NCBI RefSeq assembly: GCF_014269205.2
Contig: NZ_JABWRY020000002.1
Location: forward strand, 344,545-408,544
Source: Pseudomonas kermanshahensis
GTDB lineage: Bacteria > Pseudomonadota > Gammaproteobacteria > Pseudomonadales > Pseudomonadaceae
Length of the DNA: 64,000 nucleotides
Direction of reading: 5' to 3'
Below the pieces are notes generated by a model. That model was not told where the DNA came from, ran no database searches, and saw only the letters and a program-made list of their open reading frames with translations. The position numbers and the translations under genes are program-made. Positions 48,049-57,409 of this stretch are shown piece after piece (the first letter of the stretch is position 1; every line of letters begins with the position of its first letter).

Positions 48049-49191
48049 ATGGCAGTTGCCTCCGGAGCCTATAAGAAAGCCCTCGAGGGTGGCCAGCAAC
48101 CCAAGCAGGTGCTGGTCAAGATCGACCGGGTCACGAAAAAGTTCGACGAAACGGTAGCGGTGGACGATGTGTCCCTGGAAATCCGCAAGGGTGAGATTTT
48201 TGCCCTGCTGGGTGGCTCCGGTTCCGGCAAATCGACCTTGCTGCGTATGCTGGCTGGCTTCGAGCGCCCCACCGAAGGGCGTATCTTGCTCGATGGCGTC
48301 GACATCACCGAGATGCCGCCCTACGAGCGGCCGATCAACATGATGTTCCAGTCCTACGCGCTGTTCCCGCACATGACCGTGGCGCAGAACATCGCCTTCG
48401 GCCTGCAGCAGGACAAGCTGCCCAAGGCGGACATCGACGCCCGTGTGGCCGAGATGCTCAAGCTGGTGCACATGACCCAGTACGCCAAGCGCAAGCCGCA
48501 CCAGCTGTCGGGTGGCCAGCGCCAGCGTGTGGCCCTGGCGCGTTCGCTGGCCAAACGCCCGAAACTGCTGTTGCTCGATGAGCCGATGGGCGCCCTGGAC
48601 AAGAAGCTGCGTTCGCAGATGCAACTTGAGCTGGTGGAAATCATCGAGCGCGTGGGCGTGACCTGCGTGATGGTGACCCACGACCAGGAAGAGGCCATGA
48701 CCATGGCCCAGCGCATCGCCATCATGCACCTGGGCTGGATCGCCCAGATCGGCTCGCCTGTGGACATCTACGAGACCCCGACCAGCCGCCTGGTGTGCGA
48801 GTTCATCGGCAACGTCAACCTGTTCGAAGGTGAAGTGGTCGACGACGCCGAAGGCCACGCGATCATTGCCAGCCCTGAACTGGAACGCAAGATCTACGTT
48901 GGCCACGGCATCACCACGTCGGTCGAAGACAAGCACATCACCTACGCGCTGCGCCCGGAGAAGATGCTGGTCACGACCCAGCAACCGACCTGCGAGCACA
49001 ACTGGTCGCGCGGCAAGGTGCACGACATCGCCTACCTGGGCGGCCACTCGGTGTTCTACGTCGAGCTGCCGAGCGGCAAGATCGTCCAGTCGTTCGTGGC
49101 CAACGCCGAGCGCCAGGGCACACGTCCGACCTGGGGCGATGAAGTGTACGTGTGGTGGGAAGACGACAGCGGCGTGGTACTGCGGTCATGA
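48049..49191 (+). CDS. spuF: Polyamine ABC transporter ATPase (PotG/SpuF)
   Basis: The 380-residue ATPase has Walker A GGSGSGKSTLLRMLAGFE near residue 57, signature [16 protein letters not shown] near 151, and Walker B LLLLDEPMGALD near 172, followed by a TOBE domain. It supplies energy for polyamine import. It begins at 48049 after GGGAG and ends in an ATGA overlap with the first permease gene. Confidence 0.95.
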   Translation: MAVASGAYKKALEGGQQPKQVLVKIDRVTKKFDETVAVDDVSLEIRKGEIFALLGGSGSGKSTLLRMLAGFERPTEGRILLDGVDITEMPPYERPINMMFQSYALFPHMTVAQNIAFGLQQDKLPKADIDARVAEMLKLVHMTQYAKRKPHQLSGGQRQRVALARSLAKRPKLLLLDEPMGALDKKLRSQMQLELVEIIERVGVTCVMVTHDQEEAMTMAQRIAIMHLGWIAQIGSPVDIYETPTSRLVCEFIGNVNLFEGEVVDDAEGHAIIASPELERKIYVGHGITTSVEDKHITYALRPEKMLVTTQQPTCEHNWSRGKVHDIAYLGGHSVFYVELPSGKIVQSFVANAERQGTRPTWGDEVYVWWEDDSGVVLRS

Positions 49192-50108
49192 AACTGCGCA
49201 AGCTCAAGCGAGCCTTCCAGCGCTTGACCCCGGAGGGGCGGCACTTGGTGATCGGCGTGCCGTTCATCTGGCTGTTCCTGTTCTTCATGCTGCCGTTCTT
49301 CATCGTGTTGAAGATCAGCTTTGCCGAAGCCGACGTGGCGATCCCGCCGTATACCGAGATCTACAGCTACGTCGAAGACAAGATCCAGTTGGTGCTCAAC
49401 CTGGCCAACTATGGCCTGTTGACCGAAGACGAGCTCTACATCTCGGCCTACCTGGGCTCGTTGAAGATGGCCTTCTTCAGCACCTTGCTGTGCCTGCTGA
49501 TCGGCTACCCGATGGCCTATGCCATCGCCAACGCCCGCAAAGAGTCGCAGACTGTGCTGCTGTTGCTGATCATGATGCCGACCTGGACGGCGATCCTGAT
49601 CCGCGTCTACGCCTGGATGGGCATCCTCAGCAACAACGGGCTGCTTAACAGCTTCCTGCTGTGGCTGGGGCTGATCGACCAGCCACTGCAGATTCTCAAC
49701 ACCAACCTGGCGGTATACATCGGCGTGGTCTATTCGTACCTGCCGTTCATGATCCTGCCGCTGTACGCAAACTTGGTGAAGCACGACCCGAGCCTGTTGG
49801 AAGCCGCATCGGACCTGGGTTCGAGCACCTTCAACAGCTTCTGGAAGATCACCGTGCCGCTGTCGAAAAACGGCATCATCGCGGGCTGCATGCTGGTGTT
49901 CATCCCAGTAGTGGGCGAGTTCGTGATCCCAGAACTGCTGGGCGGCCCGGAAACCCTGATGATCGGTAAGGTGCTGTGGCAAGAGTTCTTCAACAACCGT
50001 GACTGGCCGGTAGCGTCCGCGCTGGCGGTAGTGATGTTGGCGATCCTGATCGTGCCGATCCTGCTGTTCAACCGCAGCCAGGCCAAAGAAATGGAGGGCA
50101 GGGCATGA
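49188..50108 (+). CDS. spuG: Polyamine ABC transporter permease (PotH/SpuG)
   Basis: The 306-residue permease has six helices and the EAA-type loop LLEAASDLGSSTFNSFWKIT near residue 200. It overlaps both neighbours by four bases, so the three transporter genes are co-translated. Confidence 0.95.
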   Translation: MKLRKLKRAFQRLTPEGRHLVIGVPFIWLFLFFMLPFFIVLKISFAEADVAIPPYTEIYSYVEDKIQLVLNLANYGLLTEDELYISAYLGSLKMAFFSTLLCLLIGYPMAYAIANARKESQTVLLLLIMMPTWTAILIRVYAWMGILSNNGLLNSFLLWLGLIDQPLQILNTNLAVYIGVVYSYLPFMILPLYANLVKHDPSLLEAASDLGSSTFNSFWKITVPLSKNGIIAGCMLVFIPVVGEFVIPELLGGPETLMIGKVLWQEFFNNRDWPVASALAVVMLAILIVPILLFNRSQAKEMEGRA

Positions 50109-50998
50109 AGCGCTTCAGTTTCTCCAAGCTGATGCTGGTGCTCGGCTTGCTGTTCATCTACCTGCCGATGCTGATCCTGGTGATCTACTCGTTCAACGCC
50201 TCGAAGCTGGTGACAGTGTGGGGGGGCTGGTCGATCAAGTGGTATGTCGGCCTGCTCGACAACACCCAGCTGATGGGGTCGGTGATGCGCTCGCTGGAAA
50301 TCGCCTGCTACACGGCGGTGGCAGCGGTGGCGCTGGGTACCCTGGCGGCCTTCGTGCTGACCCGGGTCACCCGCTTCAAGGGCCGCACGCTGTTCGGCGG
50401 CCTGGTCACCGCGCCGCTGGTCATGCCCGAAGTGATCACCGGTCTGTCGCTGTTGCTGCTGTTCGTGGCCATGGCGCAGATGATCGGCTGGCCGCAAGAG
50501 CGTGGCATCGTCACCATCTGGATCGCCCACACCACGTTCTGTGCGGCGTACGTGGCGGTGGTGGTGTCGGCGCGCTTGCGTGAGCTGGACCTGTCGATCG
50601 AGGAAGCGGCGATGGACCTGGGTGCCAAGCCGTGGAAGGTGTTCTTCCTGATCACCATCCCGATGATCGCGCCATCGCTGGCGGCGGGCGGCATGATGTC
50701 GTTTGCCCTGTCGCTGGATGACCTGGTGCTGGCGAGCTTCGTGTCCGGGCCGGGCTCGACCACCTTGCCGATGGAAGTGTTCTCGGCGGTGCGCCTGGGC
50801 GTGAAGCCAGAGATCAACGCCGTGGCCAGCCTGATCCTGTTGTCGGTGTCGCTGGTGACCTTCATGGTCTGGTACTTCAGCCGCCGCGCTGAAGAGCACC
50901 GTCGCAAGGCGATTCAGCAGGCCATCGAAGAAGGGGCTGCGGCAAACGTCTCGCAGCCACAGGTCAAGCGCCCGACGGCAGCAGCTGCGCCGGTCTGA
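50105..50998 (+). CDS. spuH: Polyamine ABC transporter permease (PotI/SpuH)
   Basis: The 297-residue permease has the EAA loop SIEEAAMDLGAKPWKVFFLI near residue 162 and six helices. Last gene of the transporter operon; its C-terminus is unusually Ala/Pro-rich (VSQPQVKRPTAAAAPV). A REPIN follows. Confidence 0.95.
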   Translation: MKRFSFSKLMLVLGLLFIYLPMLILVIYSFNASKLVTVWGGWSIKWYVGLLDNTQLMGSVMRSLEIACYTAVAAVALGTLAAFVLTRVTRFKGRTLFGGLVTAPLVMPEVITGLSLLLLFVAMAQMIGWPQERGIVTIWIAHTTFCAAYVAVVVSARLRELDLSIEEAAMDLGAKPWKVFFLITIPMIAPSLAAGGMMSFALSLDDLVLASFVSGPGSTTLPMEVFSAVRLGVKPEINAVASLILLSVSLVTFMVWYFSRRAEEHRRKAIQQAIEEGAAANVSQPQVKRPTAAAAPV

Positions 50999-51004
50999 CC
51001 CACC

Positions 51005-51090
51005 TCTTCGCGGGCAAGCCCGCTTCTACAGGGATATCCACAAGCCTGAGGTCTGTGGTGTTCATGTGGGAGCGGGCTTGCCCGCGAATG
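51005..51090. repeat. REPIN upstream (in coordinate) of the RAYT gene
   Basis: CTCTTCGCGGGCAAGCCCGC... and its complement flank about 33 bases. It lies 14 bases from the 3' end of the RAYT gene and six bases after the transporter operon. Confidence 0.93.
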
Positions 51091-51103
51091 TTTCAGCACG
51101 AAT

Positions 51104-51559
51104 TCAAAGCCACACTGCATCCCAGTGGGGGTATTCCCTGACACTGTCGACCAGCCCCGCCCGCATGGGGTTGGCAACAATGTACCGGGCGACATGCACC
51201 ACACTCTCTTCTCGCCGCAGTGCATGGTCTTGATAGCCTGCCTGCCATATTGGCTTGTGCCTTACGCCTGCTCTGCGCAGCGCTATCCCTGTACGGGACT
51301 TGAACCTGCGCATCAGCGTACTCAAGGTCACTTCTTTCAACTCGACCAACCAATGCAGATGGTCCGGCATCACCACCCAGGCCAATGACCGGAAGTCCTG
51401 ATTGTGATCCGAGAGGCGTAGCTGCCTAACCACTTGGCGAGCAAGATGGAAGTCGTGAAACAGCGGTATGCGCTGATGGGTAATCGTCGTCAGCAGGTAG
51501 AGCCTGCCGGGTTCTGAAAAGCGGCCCCGGCGAAGCAGTTTGGATTGGGCTGGACACAT
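51104..51559 (-). CDS. REP-associated tyrosine transposase (RAYT)
   Basis: RAYTs are Y1 HUH nucleases of the IS200-like superfamily; they cut REP sequences and are domesticated rather than mobile. The 151-residue protein has the HUH motif MPDHLHW (H67, H69), the YQDHALR block around residue 109, and a Tyr candidate Y126 in ARYIVANPMRAGLV. The start MCPAQSKLLRRGRFSEPGRLYLLTTITHQR fits the family; a longer reading to 51613 is less likely. REPINs flank the gene on both sides, as expected for a REPtron. Confidence 0.92.
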   Translation of the reverse strand: MCPAQSKLLRRGRFSEPGRLYLLTTITHQRIPLFHDFHLARQVVRQLRLSDHNQDFRSLAWVVMPDHLHWLVELKEVTLSTLMRRFKSRTGIALRRAGVRHKPIWQAGYQDHALRREESVVHVARYIVANPMRAGLVDSVREYPHWDAVWL

Positions 51560-51948
51560 CGGGATCTTCCTTGATGGCGAAGTCCCCCTGAAACATAGCG
51601 GTTGATGTGGCATTGCACGGTGGCTGATGGTTTCTGGATATGGCAGGGATGGCTCTGTGTCTCGAAAGGCCTCTTCGCGGGCAAGCCCGCTCCCACAGGT
51701 ACACCACAGCTTTCAAGCCAGTGGACTTTCCAGGTACATCACAGTTTCAAGCCAGTGGAATTTCCTGTGGGAGCGGGCTTGCCCGCGAAGAGGCCCGTGA
51801 ACTCAGCACATCAACCCGCCATTGACTCCTGTGGTGAGCATGGGGCGCTTTGGTATATGGCGAACAGGCCGTATCGCCGTTTACTGAACCCTGAACTACG
51901 CTGACAGTCGCATCTCACAAATCATTTGTGCGCAAGCTAGGAGCCTGC
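51560..51948. other. Intergenic region between the RAYT and the RND operon
   Basis: This 389-base stretch holds the REPIN 51668-51795, whose loop is a duplicated 35-base sequence, then about 150 bases to the RND operon. A TAGGAG ribosome site (51938-51943) serves the operon. The divergent RAYT and the RND operon presumably have promoters here; none is clear. I see no other gene. Confidence 0.7.
51668..51795. repeat. REPIN with a tandemly duplicated 35-base loop
   Basis: Arms GGCCTCTTCGCGGGCAAGCC.. and the exact complement. Between them two tandem copies (51696-51730 and 51731-51764) read CAGGTACACCACAGCTTTCA.. and CAGGTACATCACAGTTTCAA.., differing at a few positions. The structure suggests a loop duplication within one REPIN. 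Confidence 0.92.
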
Positions 51949-53037
51949 ATGAGGGTGACGCGTCCACTGGTGCTGGCAGGCCTGAGTGTGCTGTACATGC
52001 TCACCGGCTGTAGCAAGGAAGAAACCCCCGAGATGCTGCCTCGGGTCGGTGTGCAACAGGTCCAGCCTACCGATTTCGCTGCCAGGGTGACCTTGACCGG
52101 CGACGTACAAGCGCGGGTGCAAACCGACTTGTCGTTCCGTGTGGGCGGCAAGATCATTTCGCGCAGCGTCGATGTGGGCGATCACGTCAAGGCCAACCAG
52201 GTACTGGCACGGCTAGACCCGAAAGACCTGCAGAACAACGTCGACTCGGCCAAGGCCGAGGTGTTCGCCGCCCAAGCGCGCGTGACGCAGACGGCCGCGG
52301 CTTTCGTGCGTCAGCAAAAGCTGCTGCCCAAGGGCTATACCAGCCAGAGCGAGTACGACTCCGCCGAAGCCGCATTGCGCAGCAACCAGAGCGCGCTCAA
52401 GGCCGCCCAGGCGCAGCTGGCCAATGCCAATGAACAGCTGAGCTACACCGCGCTGGTGTCCGAAGCCGCCGGCGTGATCACCGAGCGCCAGGCCGAGGTC
52501 GGCCAAGTGGTGCAGGCCACCATGCCGATCTTCGGCTTCGCCCGCGATGGCGACCGTGATGCAGTGTTCAACGTGTATGAATCGTTGCTGGTGGCACCGC
52601 CAAGCGATGAGGGGGTGATCGTGAAGCTGCTCGATGACCCCAACGTCCAGGCGCAAGGCTTCGTTCGCGAAGTGACGCCAACCGTTTCAGCGCAAAGTGG
52701 CACGGTGCAGGTCAAGGTTGGCCTGCGCAACGTGCCGCCCGGCATGCAGCTGGGCTCACCGGTGACGGCCACTGCCAATACCCAGGGGCGCTCCAGCATC
52801 GAGCTGCCCTGGTCGGCCTTGACCAAGGCCTTGCATGAGCCTGCCGTCTGGGTGGTGGGCGAGGGCGACAAGGTCGAACTGCGCAAGGTTGAAGTGGCGC
52901 GCTACCTCACCGGCAAGATCGTGGTCGCCAAAGGCCTCAAAGGCGGGGAGACCGTGGTGGTCAATGGCGGGCAATTGCTGCACCCCGGCATGCAGGTTGA
53001 AAAAATCGATGAAAAGGCTGCGGGGGATGCGCCATGA
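51949..53037 (+). CDS. triA: RND efflux periplasmic adaptor lipoprotein, TriA-like
   Basis: The 362-residue membrane-fusion protein has a lipobox VLYMLTGC (C20) at the end of its signal peptide, then GDVQARVQTDLSFRVGGKII (lipoyl half), a coiled-coil hairpin, and FGFARDGDRDAV with beta-barrel segments. It starts after TAGGAG. Its stop codon overlaps triB. The presence of two adaptor genes before one pump matches the P. aeruginosa TriABC pump, which exports triclosan and uses OpmH; drug specificity here is inferred. Confidence 0.88.
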   Translation: MRVTRPLVLAGLSVLYMLTGCSKEETPEMLPRVGVQQVQPTDFAARVTLTGDVQARVQTDLSFRVGGKIISRSVDVGDHVKANQVLARLDPKDLQNNVDSAKAEVFAAQARVTQTAAAFVRQQKLLPKGYTSQSEYDSAEAALRSNQSALKAAQAQLANANEQLSYTALVSEAAGVITERQAEVGQVVQATMPIFGFARDGDRDAVFNVYESLLVAPPSDEGVIVKLLDDPNVQAQGFVREVTPTVSAQSGTVQVKVGLRNVPPGMQLGSPVTATANTQGRSSIELPWSALTKALHEPAVWVVGEGDKVELRKVEVARYLTGKIVVAKGLKGGETVVVNGGQLLHPGMQVEKIDEKAAGDAP

Positions 53038-54101
53038 AGCGCTTGCTGTTGATGCTCCCGGTCGGGCTGTTGCTGGTTGCTTGCAGCTCTGAGGAAGAAG
53101 CGATCGAGCCCGTTCGGCCGGTGCTTTCGGTGAAGGTCGAACCGCAGGTGCAAGCGCAACTTGGGCGCTTTGCCGGCAGCATTCAGGCGCGCTTCGAGAG
53201 CACCTTGGGCTTTCGCGTGTCCGGGCGTATTGCCCGGCGTTGGCTTGATGTGGGGGCGCAGGTGAAACCTGGGGACACACTGGCCACCCTCGACCCCACC
53301 GACCAGCAGAACCAGTTGCGCGCCGCCGAAGGCGACTTGGCCAAGGTCCAGGCGCAGTGGATAAACGCCCAGGCCGACGCGCGCCGTCAGCAGCAGCTGT
53401 ACGACCGCGGTGTCGGCGCCCAGGCCCAGCTGGACATTGCCCAGACCAACCTGAAAACCACCGGTGCGGCGCTGGAGCAGGCACGCTCGGCGGTCAGCCA
53501 GGCGCGTGACCAGCTTGATTACAGCACCCTGCGCACCGACCACGCGGCGGTGATCACTGCCTGGCAGGCCGAAGCTGGGCAAACGGTAACGGCGGGCCAG
53601 GCTGTCGTGACCCTGGCCCGGCCAGACGTCAAGGAAGCCGTGATCGACCTGCCGATCGGCGTGGGCGAGCAACTCGACAAGGGCCTCACCTTCACCGTGG
53701 CCTCGCAGCTCGACCCCAGCATCAACACCACGGCCTCGTTGCGCGAGCTGGAACCGCAAGCCGACGCCACCACGCGCACCCGGCGTGCACGCCTGACCCT
53801 GGCCAGCACACCTGCCGCCTTCCACCTTGGCACCGCGATCAGCGTGAGCCTGAGTTCTGCGGTCACGCCGCGCAGTGAACTGCCCCTGAGCGCCTTGCTC
53901 GAGCGTGACGGCAAGACCCAGGTGTGGGTGATCGACACGCAGCAGAAAACCGTGGCGACCCGGGATGTCGCCTTGATCGACCGCACCCGCGAACACATCG
54001 TCATCGCCTCCGGCGTGCAGCCAGGCGAGCGCGTGGTGACTGCCGGCGTCAACAGCCTCAAGCCTGGCCAGAAGGTCACCTTCGACGAGGATGCGCAATG
54101 A
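53034..54101 (+). CDS. triB: RND efflux periplasmic adaptor lipoprotein, TriB-like
   Basis: The 355-residue adaptor begins KRLLLMLPVGLLLVACSS with a lipobox at C17. It carries lipoyl, coiled-coil and beta-barrel segments (GRIARRWLDVGAQVKPGDTL; DQLDYSTLRTDHAAVI). It overlaps triA by ATGA and triC likewise. The pair of non-identical adaptors is expected for TriABC-type pumps. Confidence 0.88.
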   Translation: MKRLLLMLPVGLLLVACSSEEEAIEPVRPVLSVKVEPQVQAQLGRFAGSIQARFESTLGFRVSGRIARRWLDVGAQVKPGDTLATLDPTDQQNQLRAAEGDLAKVQAQWINAQADARRQQQLYDRGVGAQAQLDIAQTNLKTTGAALEQARSAVSQARDQLDYSTLRTDHAAVITAWQAEAGQTVTAGQAVVTLARPDVKEAVIDLPIGVGEQLDKGLTFTVASQLDPSINTTASLRELEPQADATTRTRRARLTLASTPAAFHLGTAISVSLSSAVTPRSELPLSALLERDGKTQVWVIDTQQKTVATRDVALIDRTREHIVIASGVQPGERVVTAGVNSLKPGQKVTFDEDAQ

Positions 54102-57100
54102 AAGGAAGCTTCAACCTGTCCGAATGGGCGCTCAAGCATCAATCGTTCGTCTGGTACCTGATGTTCGTCGGCTTGCTGATGGGGATTTTTTCCTACTTCA
54201 ACCTGGGCCGTGAGGAAGACCCGTCGTTCACCATCAAGACCATGGTCATCCAGACCCGCTGGCCCGGTGCGACCCAGGATGAAACCCTGTACCAGGTCAC
54301 CGACCGCATCGAGAAGAAGCTCGAAGAGCTGGATTCGCTCGACTACACCAAAAGCTACACCCGCCCGGGCGAGTCAACGGTCTACGTGTACCTGCGCGAC
54401 ACCACCAAGGCCAAGGACATCCCGGACATCTGGTACCAGGTGCGCAAGAAGATCCAGGACATCCGCGGCCAATTCCCCGAGGGCATCCAGGGCCCGGCGT
54501 TCAACGATGAATTCGGTGATGTGTTCGGTTCGATCTATGCCTTCACCTCTGATGGCCTGACCTTGCGGCAACTGCGGGACTACGTGGAGCAGGCCCGCGC
54601 CGAAGTGCGCGAAGTGCCCAACATCGGCAAGATCGAGCTGGTCGGCACCCAGGACGAAGTGCTGTACCTTAACTTCTCCACCCGCAAACTGGCAGCCTTG
54701 GGTATCGACCAGCGCCAGGTCATGCAGGCGCTGCAATCGCAGAACGCGGTGACCCCGGCAGGGGTTATCGAGGCGGGCCCCGAACGTATTTCGGTGCGCA
54801 CCACCGGCCAGTTCGCCTCCGAAAAGGACCTGGAAACGGTCAACCTGAGGATCAATGACCGCTTCTTCCGCCTTGCCGACATTGCCGATATCGAGCGCGG
54901 CTACGTCGACCCGCCGTCACCGATGTTCCGCTACAACGGCCAGACCGCCATTGGCCTGGCCATCGGCATGAAGGCGGGCGGTAACATCCAGGTGTTCGGC
55001 GCCGCGCTGAAGAAGAAGATGGACAGCGTGATCGCCGACTTGCCGGTGGGGGTGGGTGTGCACACCGTGTCCGACCAGGCCGTGGTGGTCAAACAGGCGG
55101 TGGGTGGTTTTACCAGCGCACTCTTCGAGGCCGTGGTGATCGTGCTGGCGGTGAGCTTCGTCAGCCTCGGCGTGCGCGCCGGGCTGGTGGTGGCCTGCTC
55201 GATCCCGCTGGTGCTGGCCATGGTCTTCGTGTTCATGGAGTACAGCGGCATCACCATGCAACGGATCTCGCTGGGCGCCTTGATCATCGCCCTGGGCCTG
55301 CTGGTGGACGATGCGATGATCACCGTGGAGGTGATGGTCACACGCCTGGAAATGGGCGAGAGCAAAGAGCAGGCCGCGACCTTTGCCTACACCTCGACGG
55401 CGTTTCCGATGCTGACCGGTACCCTGGTGACGGTGGCCGGCTTCGTGCCGATCGGGCTCAACGCCAGTTCGGCAGGTGAGTACACCTACACACTGTTCGC
55501 GGTGATCGCCGTGGCGCTGATCGTGTCGTGGGTGGTGGCGGTGTTCTTCGCCCCGGTGCTGGGTGTGCATATCCTCAGCAGCAAGGTCAAAGCCCACGAG
55601 GCCGAACCCGGGCGCGTAGGCCGGGCATTCGAGGGCGGCCTGCTGTGGTGCATGCGCAACCGCTGGCTGACCATCATTGGCACCGTGCTGCTGTTCGCGC
55701 TGGCGATATTCTGCGAGCGCTTCGTGCAGAACCAGTTCTTCCCTTCATCCGACCGGCCCGAAATTCTGGTCGACCTCAACCTGCCGCAAAACGCCTCGAT
55801 CGAAGAGACCCGTAAAGTCGTCGACCGGCTGGAGGCCAGGATCAAGGACGACCCGGACCTGGTGCGCTGGAGCACCTACATTGGCCAGGGCGCGATCCGC
55901 TTCTACCTGCCCCTCGACCAACAATTGCAGAACCCCTACTACGCGCAGTTGGTGATCGTCAGCAAAGGCTTCGAAGAGCGCCAGGGTATGATGGATCGCC
56001 TGCAGAAACTGCTGCGCGAAGAGTTCGTCGGCATCGGCACCAACGTGCAATCGCTGGAGATGGGCCCGCCGGTGGGCCGGCCGATCCAGTACCGGGTCAG
56101 CGGCCAGGACATCGACCAGGTGCGCAAGCACGCCATCGAGCTCGCCACCTTGCTCGATGCCAACGAGCACATCGGCGAGATGATCTACGACTGGAACGAG
56201 CCGGGCAAAGTGCTGCGCATCGAGATTGCCCAAGACAAAGCGCGTCAGCTGGGGCTGTCGTCCGAAGACGTGGCCAACGTGATGAACAGCATCGTCACCG
56301 GCGTGCCGATTACCCAGGTCAACGACAACATCTACTTGGTCAACGTGGTCGCCCGTGCCGAAGACAGCGAGCGTGGCTCGCCCGATACCTTGCAGAACCT
56401 GCAGATCCTCACCCCCAATGGCACCTCGATTCCGCTGCTGGCCTTCGCCACGGTGCGTTACGAGCTGGAACAGCCGTTGGTCTGGCGGCGTGATCGCAAG
56501 CCGACCATCACCATCAAGGCGTCGGTCAATGGCGACATCCAGCCCACCGACCTGGTCGCTCAGCTCAAGCCCAAGATCGACGAGTTCGCCAGCAAACTGC
56601 CGGTCGGCTTCGAGGTGGCGACCGGCGGTACGGTGGAGGAGAGCGCCAAGGCGCAAGGGCCGATCCGCAAGGTCATTCCGCTGATGCTGTTCCTCATGGC
56701 GACCTTCCTGATGATCCAGCTGCACAGCGTGCAGAAGTTGTTCCTGGTGGTCAGCGTGGCGCCGTTGGGCTTGATCGGGGTGGTGCTGGCGTTGGTGCCT
56801 ACGGGTACGCCGATGGGCTTTGTGGCCATTCTCGGGATTCTGGCCCTGGCCGGTATCATCATTCGTAACTCGGTGATCCTGGTGACCCAGATCGATGAGT
56901 TCGAGGCGCAGGGGTTGTCACCGTGGGATGCGGTGGTGGAGGCCACCAACCACCGGCGGCGGCCGATCTTGCTGACGGCGGCCGCGGCCAGCTTGGGCAT
57001 GATCCCGATTGCCCGCGAGGTGTTCTGGGGGCCGATGGCCTACGCCATGATTGGCGGGATCATCGTGGCCACCTTGCTGACGCTGCTGTTTTTGCCGGCG

Positions 57101-57151
57101 CTGTATGTGGCCTGGTACAAAATCCGCGAGCCTGAAAAACACTCATCCTGA
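54098..57151 (+). CDS. triC: RND efflux inner-membrane pump, TriC-like
   Basis: The 1017-residue pump has the HAE-RND arrangement: N-terminal helix (residues 15-35), two large periplasmic loops, and twelve helices. The proton-relay motif GLLVDDAMITVEVMV lies near residue 405. The open frame reaches to 53924 upstream, inside triB; the ATG at 54098, overlapping triB's stop codon, gives the standard N-terminus MKGSFNLSEWALKHQSFVWY. No outer-membrane factor gene follows; REPIN downstream. Confidence 0.95.
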   Translation: MKGSFNLSEWALKHQSFVWYLMFVGLLMGIFSYFNLGREEDPSFTIKTMVIQTRWPGATQDETLYQVTDRIEKKLEELDSLDYTKSYTRPGESTVYVYLRDTTKAKDIPDIWYQVRKKIQDIRGQFPEGIQGPAFNDEFGDVFGSIYAFTSDGLTLRQLRDYVEQARAEVREVPNIGKIELVGTQDEVLYLNFSTRKLAALGIDQRQVMQALQSQNAVTPAGVIEAGPERISVRTTGQFASEKDLETVNLRINDRFFRLADIADIERGYVDPPSPMFRYNGQTAIGLAIGMKAGGNIQVFGAALKKKMDSVIADLPVGVGVHTVSDQAVVVKQAVGGFTSALFEAVVIVLAVSFVSLGVRAGLVVACSIPLVLAMVFVFMEYSGITMQRISLGALIIALGLLVDDAMITVEVMVTRLEMGESKEQAATFAYTSTAFPMLTGTLVTVAGFVPIGLNASSAGEYTYTLFAVIAVALIVSWVVAVFFAPVLGVHILSSKVKAHEAEPGRVGRAFEGGLLWCMRNRWLTIIGTVLLFALAIFCERFVQNQFFPSSDRPEILVDLNLPQNASIEETRKVVDRLEARIKDDPDLVRWSTYIGQGAIRFYLPLDQQLQNPYYAQLVIVSKGFEERQGMMDRLQKLLREEFVGIGTNVQSLEMGPPVGRPIQYRVSGQDIDQVRKHAIELATLLDANEHIGEMIYDWNEPGKVLRIEIAQDKARQLGLSSEDVANVMNSIVTGVPITQVNDNIYLVNVVARAEDSERGSPDTLQNLQILTPNGTSIPLLAFATVRYELEQPLVWRRDRKPTITIKASVNGDIQPTDLVAQLKPKIDEFASKLPVGFEVATGGTVEESAKAQGPIRKVIPLMLFLMATFLMIQLHSVQKLFLVVSVAPLGLIGVVLALVPTGTPMGFVAILGILALAGIIIRNSVILVTQIDEFEAQGLSPWDAVVEATNHRRRPILLTAAAASLGMIPIAREVFWGPMAYAMIGGIIVATLLTLLFLPALYVAWYKIREPEKHSS

Positions 57152-57160
57152 CCACGCATC

Positions 57161-57263
57161 CCCCTGTGGGAGCAGCCTTGTGCTGCGAAGAGGCCGGTAC
57201 AGCCATCCGTTTTTGAAGGTGAATGTACCGGCCTCTTCGCAGCACAAGGCTGCTCCTACAGGG
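57161..57263. repeat. REPIN after triC
   Basis: CCCCTGTGGGAGCAGCCTTG... and ...AAGGCTGCTCCTACAGGGG flank about 18 bases. The core type is AGCAGCCTTG, as at 36419. It separates the efflux and sulfur regions. Confidence 0.92.
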
Positions 57264-57297
57264 GAAATGTGTGGCTTGTAAAAACGGTTATATAAAC

Positions 57298-57322
57298 ATT
57301 CTTAAACAGTATTTTTAAGAAT
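57298..57322 (+). promoter_or_regulatory. Perfect inverted repeat in the oscA promoter region
   Basis: ATTCTTAAA, a seven-base spacer CAGTATT, TTTAAGAAT. It is AT-rich in a GC-rich genome and lies 88 bases before the oscA ATG, where a CysB-like activator or repressor could bind. The tonB leader has a related TTTAAGA (61832-61838) but not the whole repeat. Confidence 0.5.
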
Positions 57323-57409
57323 ATCCCCGCCTCACTACTATTGCCCTCAAGCCAGGCGCAAATCCCCTTCAAACCTCTGCCCGGCAACCTCACTCCAAGG
57401 AGAACGAGC

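Noticed and set aside
51005..51795. CRISPR array from repeated GCGGGCAAGCCCGC units
   Set aside because: The repeats are inverted pairs rather than evenly spaced direct repeats and recur across the window as REPINs; no cas genes are present.
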